Positions 22,555 to 33,699 of a stretch of DNA of 64,000 nucleotides are shown piece by piece; the first letter of the stretch is position 1; every line of letters starts with the position of its first letter. This stretch comes from Sepioteuthis lessoniana (Eukaryota; Mollusca; Cephalopoda; Myopsida; Loliginidae), in assembly GCA_963585895.1 (NCBI GenBank), contig OY757913.1, forward strand, positions 99,907,638-99,971,637, written 5' to 3'. The position numbers were made by a program, and so were the translations under genes. Under the pieces are notes generated by a model. It was not told where the DNA came from, ran no database searches, and saw only the letters and a list, made by a program, of their open reading frames with translations.

Positions 22555-22600
22555 AAATTCATCCAACCCCTCACCAGGTAAGATTTGACACAAGACATTT
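22555..22600 (-). mobile_element. Family C SINE 3' end fragment
   Basis: Plus strand reads CCAACCCCTCACCAGGTAAG then ATTTGACACAAGACATTTT, the complement of the family C 3' end. Confidence 0.5.
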
Positions 22601-22800
22601 TATTGAGGTACACGCACAAATCAAGACTCGTGCAGCTGTCATAAAATGCTCGATCCTGTCAGCATTCCTCATTTTCAAGGCACCTCAGGCATCAAGTAAT
22701 GAACTCAGCCCTGCAAAGCAGGTATTGCCTAGATGGATGGCCCCCGGGACCAGATGATTCAGCTTAACACCACCCACGAATGCCAGGCAGGCCCATATTA
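22601..22800. other. GC-richer unassigned segment
   Basis: Locally richer in G and C than its surroundings (for example GATGGCCCCCGGGACCAGAT). No reading frame or repeat family recognised; it may be an insertion fused to the family C end. Confidence 0.35.
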
Positions 22801-22984
22801 TTAATGCATCGAATCAATTATTTATCAGGATGTTTGAGATGTAACTTTGGTGATTAAGTCAGCTATCACCTCTAACGATGTGGCAATCATCACATAGAAT
22901 ATTATACAAAACATTGAATATAATTTATTACCAAACTGAAGCATTGAAATACTGACCAAAAATAAAACTGCAGGAATAGATACA

Positions 22985-23342
22985 AGAGGGGTACAAACAT
23001 TTGGTAATAAGCTTAAAAACTGACCTTGTGTCATATTTGCTAGAGGCAGAGTTGTTGGGGAAATATATACACACATTTTTTCTTGGAGGTACCAGTGGTG
23101 TAATGTTATCGGCGTAGGAAATGGACACAGTGACTGATTGTATTTCACATAGCACTAATACCCATGGGAAAGGTATGAATCCAATTCTCCCTCCAAAATA
23201 GTAGGGCAGAATGGGTTCTTCCACCTTGGTGATGCAACTAGTCTAGGAGAAGGAAAACTCTAAATTCAAACCTGTTAAACTCTGCTTAAAAATTGACCTT
23301 GTGTCATATCCTGCCTGAGCAGAGAAGTTGGTAAATATGTAT
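22985..23342 (+). mobile_element. Two family C SINE copies in tandem
   Basis: A 3' end fragment (about 22985-23065) is followed by a fuller copy from about 23093 (GTGGTGTAATGTTATCGGCG) to 23335 (GAAGTTGGTAAAT). The sequence TATATACACACATTTTTT before the second copy and TATATACACATTTTTT after it look like a slightly diverged target duplication lying in the tail flank of the first. Confidence 0.7.
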
Positions 23343-23579
23343 ATATACACATTTTTTGGTCAGTGGTTCAAATGTTGTTTATAGATAATCCCTTGCAACA
23401 TCAGTTGATTGTATAATGTTCTACTTGAAATAACATTGCACCTTTGGTTAGGAAGAGAAAAAAAAAATTGTTAGGGGACATACTTATGGGCAATAGAGTT
23501 TATATGTATATCACCTAATGATCAGAGAAAACTTACTTGTGAGCAAAGTGCATTATTTTATTTTACCGTTGTTATATTT

Positions 23580-23876
23580 AATATTTACCCAACCCCTCCG
23601 CTCGGGCAGGATATGACAGAAGATCAATTTTTAAGCGGAGTTTAACAGGTTTGAATTCAGAGTTTTCCTTCTCCTAGACTAGTTGCCTCACCAAGGCTGA
23701 AGAACCTAATCTGTCCTACTATTTACCCATAGCTGGAAGGAGAATAATTGGATTCATACCTTTCCCAAGGGTATTAGTGCTATGTGAAATGCAATCGGTC
23801 TCGTCCAGGATTTGAACTCGTATCATCGTGTCCAATTCCTATGACGATAACCATTACACCACGGGTTTTTACCGTT
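23580..23876 (-). mobile_element. Family C SINE, full length with 19-base target duplication
   Basis: Minus-strand copy from the head (plus strand ACCATTACACCACGGG at 23860-23875) to the 3' end (ACCCAACCCCTCCGCTCGGG at 23587). It is flanked by the perfect direct repeat TTTTACCGTTGTTATATTT at 23561-23579 and 23877-23895. Confidence 0.93.
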
Positions 23877-23895
23877 GTTATATTTGCACTTTCCT

Positions 23896-23989
23896 TTGTA
23901 CACTGAAAACTTTTGAATTTACTGCCATTTTAATTATAAATTCTTTCCAACCATTTAATGTCATTGGATGATTGTACTTTTACTACTAC

Positions 23990-24020
<31 letters not shown>

Positions 24021-25324
24021 AAAAAAAAAAAAAAGCAGCAAATATCAATTAGGTGGAGGTATCTTGTTTGCCAGCATTTGAGTACTTTATAGATTTAAGA
24101 AATCTTTTTAAATGATTTGTTTGCTATACATAACTCTGGGACCTCAGCAGAATCATAAAATATTCTATGAAAATACAATTTTCCAGAAACTTGAAATTAA
24201 TTTCCTAAATTTTTTTTTTGTTTTTAAGGCTTGCTCACTCCACACACACACACACACACACACAAGAATGTATGTTTATGTACACACCCACTCAATGGCC
24301 AATTTAGTTTTTATCAAATGATATTAAAGAGTAAGAAAACAAAAAACCCAATTTTTCTTTGTAAGATAATTTAATAATTTTGTCTAAATTTCAAAAGCAC
24401 TTTCCTTTCCACTTGAAATATATACTTAGTATGCGTCCTTTCTACTTGAAGTGGAGAAAGAATTATAAAAGTGATCAAACCGAATACTTTTTAATATTCC
24501 AAATTTTATAATATCAAGAAAAGGTTTAGCTGTTAAACCAAGCATTCTATAAGTGTGCAATTGGGGGTGGGGACAAAAAAAAAAAAAAAAGCCCTCAGTT
24601 TTTTGTTTAAGCCTGCTTTTACAATCCTTAAATCTGGGCCAACAAATCCACAAGACACACCAGGCAAATTTCTCTACCTCAAAATGGAAGTTCCTCATGC
24701 TACTACAAGGGTTCTTTGCTCTCCACCCCCTATTTTGGCCACCCTATCAAGAGAGAGAGAGAAAGAGGAGAGGTGATGGTAACAGACTTATCAGTAACCA
24801 TTTCAAACCTTTCTGAATATCTTAACAGATCAGTTTTCTGTTTTTATCTGACATGGTCAGAAGATACAGGGCAGATTTAAAAAAAAAATAGATAAAAATA
24901 AATTTTTTAAAAAATTTTCTACATCAAAATAAAAATGGTGAGAAAAGTAATTTACAATGTGTAATCATCAAATATATAGGTGTAATTCTATAATTTTCTT
25001 ATTGTTTAGCAAATGAAGAACACATTATCTCAATATGCAGCTTTCTAAGTAGGTTAAAAAGAAATGGTAAGGGAAAGAAAAAAAAAAAAAAAAAAAAAGA
25101 GCTTCAACAATAAATAGCATCAAGCAACTGGGTCGGACAGGGGAGTGTCTGATAACTGCAAACTACAGACTTCAGGAATATGCCATGCAATGCAGTACTA
25201 ATACAAAGAATAAATTTGCAAGATGGGAAGAATTAAAGTCAACCAAGTTCAGGCAGAGTAAAAAAGCAGAATGTCTCATTATACAATAATGGAACTACCA
25301 AAATTATATAATCATCCAGATAAA
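23896..25324. other. Intergenic AT-rich DNA
   Basis: No gene supported; the frames at 24426-24816 span an A run and short unrelated sequence. It has AAT-trinucleotide and A runs at 23985-24034, a CA tract at 24242-24263 and an A run at 25078-25098. Confidence 0.5.
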
Positions 25325-25505
25325 CCTGTGGCTATGGTTAAAGTGTTTGCCAATCATCGGGGAGACCTAGGTTCAATCCTAGGTTGAGTCATACCAAAGA
25401 CCAAAAAAAAAAAAAAAAGTACTTGATGCCTCCTTGCTTAATACCATATAAAGGTATGGATCAAGGGTAAGTAGAGCAATCCAGGGAAAGGAGCAGCACA
25501 TTCTA
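25325..25505 (+). mobile_element. Family B SINE, 3'-truncated
   Basis: tRNA-like head with GGCTATGGTTAAAGTGTTTG and GGTTCAATCCTAGG, then the body with GTACTTGATGCCTCCTTGC and GAGCAATCCAGGGAAAGGAG. The terminal block is missing. Confidence 0.75.
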
Positions 25506-25633
25506 GAATATAAAACAAGCTACTAAAATTATATCTACATGAAGTAATAGATTAAATTATCATGTTCTATTGTTAACTAATCTAATTAAAGTAGGATGAG
25601 CATATTAACCTTGTAATTTTCCAAATAAATATA

Positions 25634-25634
25634 C

Positions 25635-25687
<53 letters not shown>

Positions 25688-25815
25688 CCGTTCAAAAACT
25701 TTGGATTCTCATCCAGAAAGAGCATAGATGAATATTTTTGTTGTGGCAACACACTACCACTTCTTATATTGGAAAATGCTCTTTCTGGCTGGGTGAGGCT
25801 TAGAACTTTTTGAAC

Positions 25816-25853
<38 letters not shown>
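25634..25853. mobile_element. MITE sandwiched between two CA microsatellites
   Basis: CA tracts at 25634-25680 and 25818-25853 flank a core of about 130 bases. The core ends are inverted: GTTCAAAAACTTTGGATTCT with ATCCAGAAAGAGCAT on the left, and the complement of ATGCTCTTTCTGGCTGGGTG with AGAACTTTTTGAAC on the right. The TTCAAAAAGTTC end resembles termini of some mariner-type transposons. No coding capacity. Confidence 0.65.
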
Positions 25854-25854
<1 letters not shown>

Positions 25855-26309
25855 TTATGAAGTAGAAAATCTAAAAAATATACAGTAAAATCTATTTAAA
25901 AAAAAGAAAGTTAATTGTTATCAGAAACTATTCAGACAGGAGCAAATTTGTTTATTTTTAAATAGAATTTATCAAAATAAAAATAAGAATTTTGTATATT
26001 AGATTCCAAGCCAAAGTAATTATTAAATTAGTCACGAATTGGTAAAGATCATCTCAGAAAAATTTTGGTAAACTCATTCCAAATTTTTGGTAAAATGGAT
26101 TTTCATGCAATATTTTCTAATTCTTGCAAATGATTTTTCTGAGGTCTTTTTATATATATATAATTTAAAACCTTTATACCCAAGTTTTAATCATATCTAT
26201 ATAGGACTAAAAGGAAACCAAAGTTATATAACTTCATGCCATTTATTTCTTCATGTTTAAAATTGCAGTGGTAAAATAGTTAATGTCAGGCAGTATAATA
26301 TAGTTGGTT

Positions 26310-26385
26310 TAATAAGTTAGCTTGCTAAACCCCTAGGGATATCTAGTTAGCTTGCTATTGTAGTGAGTTTGATTCTCACCAGGTG
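26310..26385 (+). mobile_element. Family D tRNA-like fragment
   Basis: Contains GTAGTGAGTTTGATTCTCAC and CAGGTGTCC, the B-box side of family D. Confidence 0.45.
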
Positions 26386-26487
26386 TCCTATAGTCATAAA
26401 TATTCATAGAATCAACATCTATGATTGGAAAAATATCTTAAGACTTGTATGTTAAAACCCAAATAAAACCTGGTTCATACATACCAT

Positions 26488-26729
26488 TATGAGGAGTCCC
26501 TGTAGCATAATGGGTAAAGTATGGGTACTGCAACCTGGAAGCAATCAAGTTCCAACTCCAGTCATGCTATTATGTTTTCTTTCAGACTAATACCCTTGGG
26601 AAAGAGTATGAACTCTCTTATCCCCACAGCTATGACTTAAATTATATTTACTTCTGTTCTTCTATGAGGTTGGCTCTGGCATTAAACAACCAACAAAGGT
26701 TGATATGCCATAAAACTAAGAAACCAAAT
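26488..26729 (+). mobile_element. Family A SINE
   Basis: Full-length plus copy. The head has CCTGTAGCATAATGGGTAAAG and CAAGTTCCAACTCCAG, the body TTTCTTTCAGACTAATACCC, and the tail GGCATTAAACAACCAACAAAG then GTTGATATGCC. Confidence 0.8.
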
Positions 26730-26837
26730 CTAACTACGATGAGTACACTTATATTCATATAGGACAAGAAAAGGACAATTAGATCACTTTACCCTATTTG
26801 ATTAAATTTAGGAGATGAAGCTTAATAACTTTTATAA

Positions 26838-26929
26838 TTTAGTATATTTGGACTATTATCTTCATCTTTGTTATATTCATATATATGGGAATATAACAAA
26901 AATGAATATAATAGTCTGAATATACTAAA
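26838..26929. repeat. Long imperfect palindrome
   Basis: Arms of about 41 bases (26838-26878 and 26889-26929) pair through TTTAGTATATT/AATATACTAAA, GACTATTAT/ATAATAGTC and TTTGTTATATTC/GAATATAACAAA. The loop is about ten bases. It could extrude as a cruciform or be a MITE relic. Confidence 0.75.
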
Positions 26930-26994
26930 AGATAAAAAACTTACTCAATTTCAATGTTGAAATTTGCAATGATAGAAACATTTCCGATGTAGCA

Positions 26995-27110
26995 AAGGGC
27001 ACCTTATAGTGTAATGGTTAGCAAGCTAGATTAGCAGACCATTGTTTGAGAGTTTGATTCTCACTGGTTGCTCCCATACTTTTAGCCTCTTGACATGCTT
27101 AGTAACCTAT
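26995..27110 (+). mobile_element. Family D tRNA-like SINE head
   Basis: The best copy of family D. It has AGTGTAATGGTTAGCAAGC (A-box region), TAGCAGACCATTG and GTTTGATTCTCACTGG (B-box region), ending near GCTCCCATACTTTTAG. Its body beyond this point is undefined. Confidence 0.6.
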
Positions 27111-27621
27111 CAGGCAAGTATGTTAGGGGTCATTGATTTGGAGATCTGTCAGGTGGTTTTATACTAAACTATTCATGATATCTGTTATAAGAAAAATGAA
27201 TTGGCAGTGCCCATCTCCTTTTTAAGTAACATGAGAAGATATCAGGTAATACAATAGTTGAGAACAATCCTTGACATGAGTGTAGTCAAACCACTTTGAC
27301 ATACCAATTATTTAGACAGGTGTCAGAGTAAAGGGAGAAGTTGATCCATGCCTTCCCTTGAGGATAGAGAAAAAAAGGGCTAAGAACTTATTTATTGAAT
27401 TGAAATGAGGATTTTGTGTTGAACAAAATTTGATAGAAATAAAATCTTTACAATTTAAACTAATAGGTAAGATGATATGTTAATCTAAAAGAATGAACAG
27501 ATAAAGAGATCATAGAAGTGGAAAAGATTAAGAAAATAATTTTAGAGGTATGGCCAGGGATCTGTTAATCTAATACAGTGAAGGTAGAAGTAGGTCTATG
27601 CCTTCCTTGAGAATAAATTGA
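27111..27621. other. Intergenic AT-rich DNA
   Basis: No gene or confident repeat recognised. Confidence 0.5.
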
Positions 27622-27977
27622 TTTCAATGGCATGTCAACTCATCTGGGATTATTTTATACTTAAGATTAGGGAATTAATATACATTTTTATTTTTTGTCT
27701 AATTTAAGAGGGTTTTTGCACATGGTTAGATGATAGAAAGTATTTCCCTTTAAAACAAATCATTTTTGAACAGATCTATTTAACTCATAGATGGGACCAT
27801 ACCAGGCACTACTACTTAAAGACCTGGGAGTAATGGCAACGAAGGAATATTACACATTCTCAATCTTTCCAGAAATGGAGTTTCACCAGCAGATGCAGTT
27901 TAGTGTCCTACACAGGCTACCAGTTTTTTTTTTTACCCTTCTGCAGGGGATGCTGTTAGCACATTCTGAGCCTCACT
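27622..27977 (-). repeat. L repeat
   Basis: The tail end is decayed (ATGGCATGTCAACTCATCTG). The 5' block has ACTCATAGATGGGACCATAC, GGGAGTAATGGCAACGAAGG, CACCAGCAGATGCAG and TTCTGCAGGGGATGC. The open frame at 27791-27979 lies wholly in this repeat and is not a gene. Confidence 0.7.
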
Positions 27978-28717
27978 AACAGTGTGGGATTTGGGGATAG
28001 TGGAGAAGGACAAAGATTATTTATTATATTCAAATGAGAATTTTGATTGTCAGATTGAAGTAAGAAAATTCATTCCCTAATTCAAATTAAAAAAATTATG
28101 CTGCTGAATGCTTAGCTAATAAAGAATCAGATTAAGCATTTAAAGATTAAAAAATTCAAACCAATAATTTAAAAAGAAGGGCTTAATATAAATCCCTCTG
28201 TTCTAAGATTTGTTTTTATCTGAAAATGTGCCAACTAAGTAGTGATACAAGAGGAAAACAAAGGACATTTAAAAAAAAAAAATCTAATATTTCTAAGAAA
28301 TAACAGAAGCCAAATGTTAGAGTGTAAAGAAAGCTGTTTTATATAATTGACATATCAAATTTTCTTTGACAAATTACTTCAGTCATAATTAAAAAAGAAA
28401 AAAAAAAATGGGTGAAGGAAGAAAGCTTAAATAAATAAGATTTTTAATATATTAAACATTTTTTATTAAAACTTCTCTAATCTATACCAGCATTTCTTTC
28501 ACTATTCCAGAGTCATTCACCCTTGAATTAAATTTAATCCAAAAATCTAATTCACCCTTGATTAAATTTCCTTATATTTTGGATAATTTCTCACATTCAA
28601 CAGGGGTATTTAAAAAAATAAATTAAATAAAAATAAAAGCAATCAACTTATTTCTTAAATGAACCTTTTATTCAAAGTATTCAACATGTTAAATATCAAG
28701 AAAACTAAGATTGTTGA
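27978..28717. other. Intergenic AT-rich DNA
   Basis: No gene or repeat recognised. An ATTAAATTTCCTTATATTTT segment (28562) recurs at 29103, so this area shares a short duplication with the DNA after the next L copy. Confidence 0.5.
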
Positions 28718-29045
28718 TCAAATTTAACAGCATGTCAACCCTATCTAGAGTTATCTCATTCCTAGAGGTTAGAGATTCACATTCATATTTACATTTTTCT
28801 GTAAAAGTTCAAGTTCTTTCCTTTGTGGTACTCTACCAAATAGACAATTTTTAACAGTTCTATACATGAGACCCTAACAGCTATTACCACTTCAGGTCAG
28901 AGTGAACCTGGGAGTAATGGCAAAGGGTACTCCACACTCCAGAACTGGAATCTCATCATCAGATGAAGTTTAGTATCATACTCAAGAATTCTTTTTATGG
29001 GGTGACGGGTACAGCCAGAATATTCTAAACCCTGACAACAGACCC
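28718..29045 (-). repeat. L repeat
   Basis: Plus strand reads AGCATGTCAACCCTATCTAG (tail), AGGTCAGAGTGAACCTGGGA and GTAATGGCAAAGGGTACTCC, then CTCATCATCAGATGAAG (5' block). Confidence 0.7.
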
Positions 29046-30432
29046 CCCCACCAAAAAAAAACTTTAAATAGATATTATCCCCAAAAATTCAATTCACACT
29101 TGATTAAATTTCCTTATATTTTAGATAATTTCTCTTAACTTTGTTATTAAAAATAAAGAGTAAATTAACTTATTTATTGAGTTTATTTTTTTCCCAAGTT
29201 TTCAACATACTGAATGTAAAAAATAAATAAATAAAAAAAAAACAAAAAAAAAAAACAATAAATAAATAAAAAAAGGGGCACAGAAAAATTGAGAATTTTT
29301 CTAGTTTACATACACTTTGTAAACAACTGAATTAGTCTTAGAAAAAATGTTTTATGTTTACTGTATTTTTTTTAGAGTAAAGAAAAATCTAACCAAATAA
29401 ATTAATTATTACCCTTGGGTGAATCATTTATCTTTAAAAAGCCCTTATTTATTCAGTGATTAGGAGCATATAGTGAAAGACACTTTTAAAATGTTCGTAC
29501 CTCTCATTATAAAAAAAATTGAATAAAGTTTTTAAAAATTAAGAGTTGAAATAACCTTGGTATTCATTTAAAGAGAAAATTTGCCAGAAGCGTTCAAGAG
29601 AAAGTGGAAATTCTTTCTTCCTAATTCGATTTCAAATTCAGGAAGAGACAAAATATAGCCTGAATATGAATGATGAGATCACTCATAAAAGGAAACATTG
29701 AAATTCAAGATTCGATACATTTTATTAAGTTAGAAGACTTCATTTAGAAGGCAATGATCTTACAGGTAGGAGTTCAACAAGGTAAATAATTCCATATGTT
29801 TATATGTAGATAAGCAAAACCTACTAAAAATGGCATATTAGACAAATATTTGTTTTATTATACGCTGAAAATATTCCAGTTTTGAGAATAAAGCAATTTC
29901 AATCAAATGTATATATCTGAATGAGAATTTTCTGATCTTCTTAAGTGCTGAATATTACTGAAAAAAAAAAAAAAATCATCAAAAATTGATATAATTTTAG
30001 ATAACTATGAAATGTTAATTAGAATCCTTCATTCTTTCCTTCCCAACTAGAAACATCAATATCATTTTAGATCGATGTTAGGGAATTCAACAGGTTCATA
30101 AGTCGTGCACACACTTTATTTAGATATCAATGTGAATTTCAATAAATCAAAGAGATATAGTAATAGTTTTATATTTGTCTGGATTTGTCTCTTTGGTAGA
30201 TTATTTAGTAGAAGAAAGCCCCCCCCCAATAATCATTGGAGAAATACGACCCATTTTTGTCATTTTTTAGCTCGGTTGAATGAATGGCCTAAAATCGTTT
30301 ATTATTAACTCTGCAAGGAGATAGTAACTATAAATATTGAAATTTTATATTCCAACCTACTAGTAACACTAAACATTAAAAAAACAAAAACAAAACAAAC
30401 AAATGAAAGAAAACAGCGCTTCGTCGAGAGTA

Positions 30433-30482
30433 GAGTTGACAGTACTATAAAGTGTAGAGGTTAATATGCCTACAGGGAAAGT

Positions 30483-30543
<61 letters not shown>

Positions 30544-30597
30544 CTTGACTTTCTATAAAGGCATATTAAACTCTATACTTTATAATACTGTTAACTA
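30433..30597. repeat. Palindrome with (AT)n at its centre
   Basis: Arms of about 55 bases (30433-30487 and 30541-30597) match as inverted repeats with several mismatches, for example ACTATAAAGTGTAGAG versus CTCTATACTTTATAAT. A 54-base AT tract fills the centre. The whole could fold back on itself. Confidence 0.75.
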
Positions 30598-31369
30598 ATT
30601 TAATCCAAGATAATGATACAATGATTATCAGTGAGCAAATATGGAAGAACAATAAGTATCTATGTCACCCAGTGATGATCAAACTCGACAGTATAAATAC
30701 CTTACTAACCAAAGTCTCATGGTGAGACGCCAGGGAAATCTTTTTTTTTCTGGTTGGCGGGGGGGGGGATTTATATAAATTCTACAACTCCTCGCTTTCC
30801 AGTCTTCTTTGGGGGAAGTTCCTACTGTATTAACTACTGCTAATACAGCAGTAGAAGCAGACTCATCCTTTTTGAAACCAGTACAAGGGCCGATTGATTT
30901 TTGTTCCATATTGTAACTCATTCAACATAATCAGGTGACAGAAACATCTGATTAATTACTCAAATCATTGTAATTTGTGAACAAGACAAATAGTGGAGAA
31001 GAAAGCTATTAATGTCTTTTGTAGCTCCAATACTATTTGATATAACTGTCCAAATATTTATCTAAAAGATTACAGAAATTTGATGCATAAAAATGGTAAA
31101 ACCCTTCCATTCATTATTTGACTAAGATCCAAAACTAAATCTTTAATACCAGATAGATACAAAAGTGTGAATTTATCACGATTTCTTTTTAAATTTTTAT
31201 TTAAAAAAAAAAAAAAAAAAAAGTTCTAAGTGGTTACAACAACAACAAAAAAAAAAGCAACAAAAAAACATGAGGTCACCGACCAGCTTCGGCATTACAT
31301 ATACTAAAATTCAAGGATCAGTTTTAGAGTAACAATGAAAAAAATTAGTATCTATTTACTAAACTTAAT

Positions 31370-31465
31370 ACTGGCACAAGACCACAAGTATGGGGAACCC
31401 AGTAACAATGGTCTGTTAATCTAGCATGCTAACCATTATTACACCACGTGAGATGCCCATGATAA
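31370..31465 (-). mobile_element. Family D tRNA-like fragment
   Basis: Plus strand reads AATGGTCTGTTAATCTAGCA then TGCTAACCATTATTACACCA, the complement of the family D head. Confidence 0.55.
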
Positions 31466-31499
31466 CACAGTCGAGATGTGGGGAAAAAAGAAATGAAGC

Positions 31500-32060
31500 T
31501 TAAAAAAAAATACATTGAACACAGTTACTGTATATCTTAAGAAAATCTCACAAATAAGATTTTCCCCATTGGTGTGTGCTAGCTGAAATGAATGAAAGGC
31601 ATGTTTTTAAAAATTACTAGACCAGAGGATATAGCAGTTAAGGGTACCATGATTAATAATAAGTTAGTTTTTTTCTTTTTTTAAAAAAAATATTAAATAC
31701 CAAAATTCTTTTCATACATGATAAAGGTTTTAATTCAAAACTTATTCACTAATTCAAAAGGTCATTAACTAATCACAGAATTGTTAATTTTAATAGTAAC
31801 TAAGAAAAGAAAATTACATAATTAAAAAAAGAAACAAAAAATAAGGGGGTGTAGCTTTAAATACCACGTAGTTAATATTTAGCAAGCATTTAAAAAAAAA
31901 ATATTGAAAATAGTAACTGTATGTTTGTAAAAAAAAAAATCTTACAAATCAGATTTTCCACTTTGTAAAAGTATTAAAATAGTATTGGAATGAATAATAT
32001 TTTTGAAAAATTACTCCTGACCAGAGGACAGTGTATGTCTGGGTATCATGGTAGATAGTA
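31500..32060. repeat. Local direct duplication of about 170 bases
   Basis: 31500-31670 and 31890-32060 share the same order of blocks: AGTTACTGTAT versus AGTAACTGTAT, AATAAGATTTTCC versus AATCAGATTTTCC, AAAAATTAC, ACCAGAGGA and a TACCATG/TATCATGGT block. The copies are diverged. About 220 bases of unrelated DNA separate them. Confidence 0.6.
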
Positions 32061-33686
32061 AATCAACTTTAGTTAAAACTCCCAATTGACACCTGTATGG
32101 AGAGAGTAAACAGGATATACAAAAATCTTATCAAAGTATCCTCCGCACCGCCTAAAACACACATGAATTAATTGAAGTTGGTATACAGGAGGGAAATGGG
32201 GTCCGAGAAGGATGGGATCTAATTCGTTTATTTGTTGAGAAAATAAAAATAAATAAATAAAATTTAACAAAAACAGCCAACAAATTAACATTAGAATTTA
32301 CTACTACTACGAAATATTTTGAGTCAGTTGATAAAACAAGCAGATATTTTTTGGTGCTTTTTCAAATGCTTTGTCACGTGCCAACGTGATAACATTATGA
32401 TGAAGGAAAATCTTAAGGAAATATAGAAGCAGAAATTCAATGGTCTTTGACCTAAAGAAAGAAGAGAGGATGGAAAAAAAAACATTTTTTTTTAAATTGA
32501 TTTTTTTCTAGTCTAAAATTTAGGAAAATAAAGACCTCATTTATTCCTCTCCTAATTTTAAAATCAAATATTTTTAAAATATCAAATGCGGGAAAGCTCT
32601 TTGTAGGTCGTGATTCCAAGTTCCATGGTAACAAAAAAATCAATTTCAAATCGTGAATTACAGTTGTGGGAAAAGCCATTGTGTGGGTTTTTAACTATTT
32701 TCGATGATCAAACACAGGATGACCATAAAAATGAAATAAAATAAAATGATACTCCGATCTACGCGAAAAAAACTTGGGAATTACAGATAAAGAGAAAATA
32801 GAGTTTAAAATATATTTTGCTAATTTCAAGGGTAAAAACGGGAAAATCCTATTATGCCCCACTCTGGTCAAAATCCAAGCTGCGCAAGAAAATTGGAATT
32901 GAGAAAAAAAAAAATCTACCTTGCAAATTTGTTAGCGATTAATTTACTGATATAGGGAAAAATACTATTAAAGAAATAAAATTTCATATACCACCTCAAT
33001 CGGAATTTGAAAAATATTGAAAGCATTGTTTTATTTTTTTTAACGATATATTGGTTAAATATCATTGCAGTCATAGACGAAGCTATAAATATGATTTGGT
33101 TTATACCGAGATATATATACAAATCGTGAACATTTTTATTAACTGGAGAGAGACAGGTGGGTTACATGTAAACAAAACACTAGTTTTACAAATACATACG
33201 AAATTTTTAAAATCAGTAACTGAAGTGAAATAAATTGCAAAAAATTTTTATTTAGTAAAGTAAATAGCATCAATAACACGAATTATTTTCGTTTGATTTT
33301 CCATGTTAAAAATGTTTCGTATTAAGTAAAAAATTAAATTTACTAATGACTTTATACTTGAAAAATTCTGTGATTTACACAAAGTTCAGGTTAAAAAGTA
33401 GAAAATTAGATTTTAATTGGATTTAGTAATAAAGATAATTCAGAAAATCCTTCATTTAATAAACAGTGTATCAAAAGCAAATAAAAAAATCACATGGTTA
33501 AAATTTGGAAGATCCAGCAGTAATATGAATACAAATGCAAGAAATATCAATGAAATTGTTGTTTTTTATTTTTTTAACTAATCGAAGAATTATTACATAG
33601 TATAATTTTTTTTTATCCAAATTAAAAACAAGAATACATTTAAATTTGATTATAAAAATATGAATAAAAAAGAAATTAAATCTTAC

Positions 33687-33697
33687 CTGAGGTCATT
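33687..33697 (-). other. Candidate splice donor just after an ATG
   Basis: On the minus strand the sequence is ATGACCTCAG followed by GTAAGATT, a near-consensus 5' splice site with the exon end at 33687. It lies next to the only CpG-containing, SINE-free DNA in the window. No matching acceptor or downstream exon was identified, so a host exon here is a hypothesis. Confidence 0.3.
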
Positions 33698-33699
33698 CT

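Larger units (their letters stand above)
29046..33680. other. Mostly repeat-free AT-rich stretch
   Basis: In contrast to the rest of the window, no A, B, C or L copies were found here, only a family D head at 31370-31465, a palindrome at 30433 and a local duplication at 31.5/31.9 kb. The open frame at 30679-30921 (minus) is not recognised and contains a poly-C run; it cannot be called a gene. If a minus-strand gene begins near 33.7 kb, its intron and later exons would lie here. Confidence 0.45.

Noticed and set aside
22825-23224. 98- and 107-residue minus-strand frames
   Set aside because: They cover tandem family C SINE sequence.
25634-25853. CRISPR-like array suggested by regularly spaced repeats
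   Set aside because: The repeats are CA microsatellites on either side of one MITE; no direct repeat and spacer pattern exists anywhere in the window.
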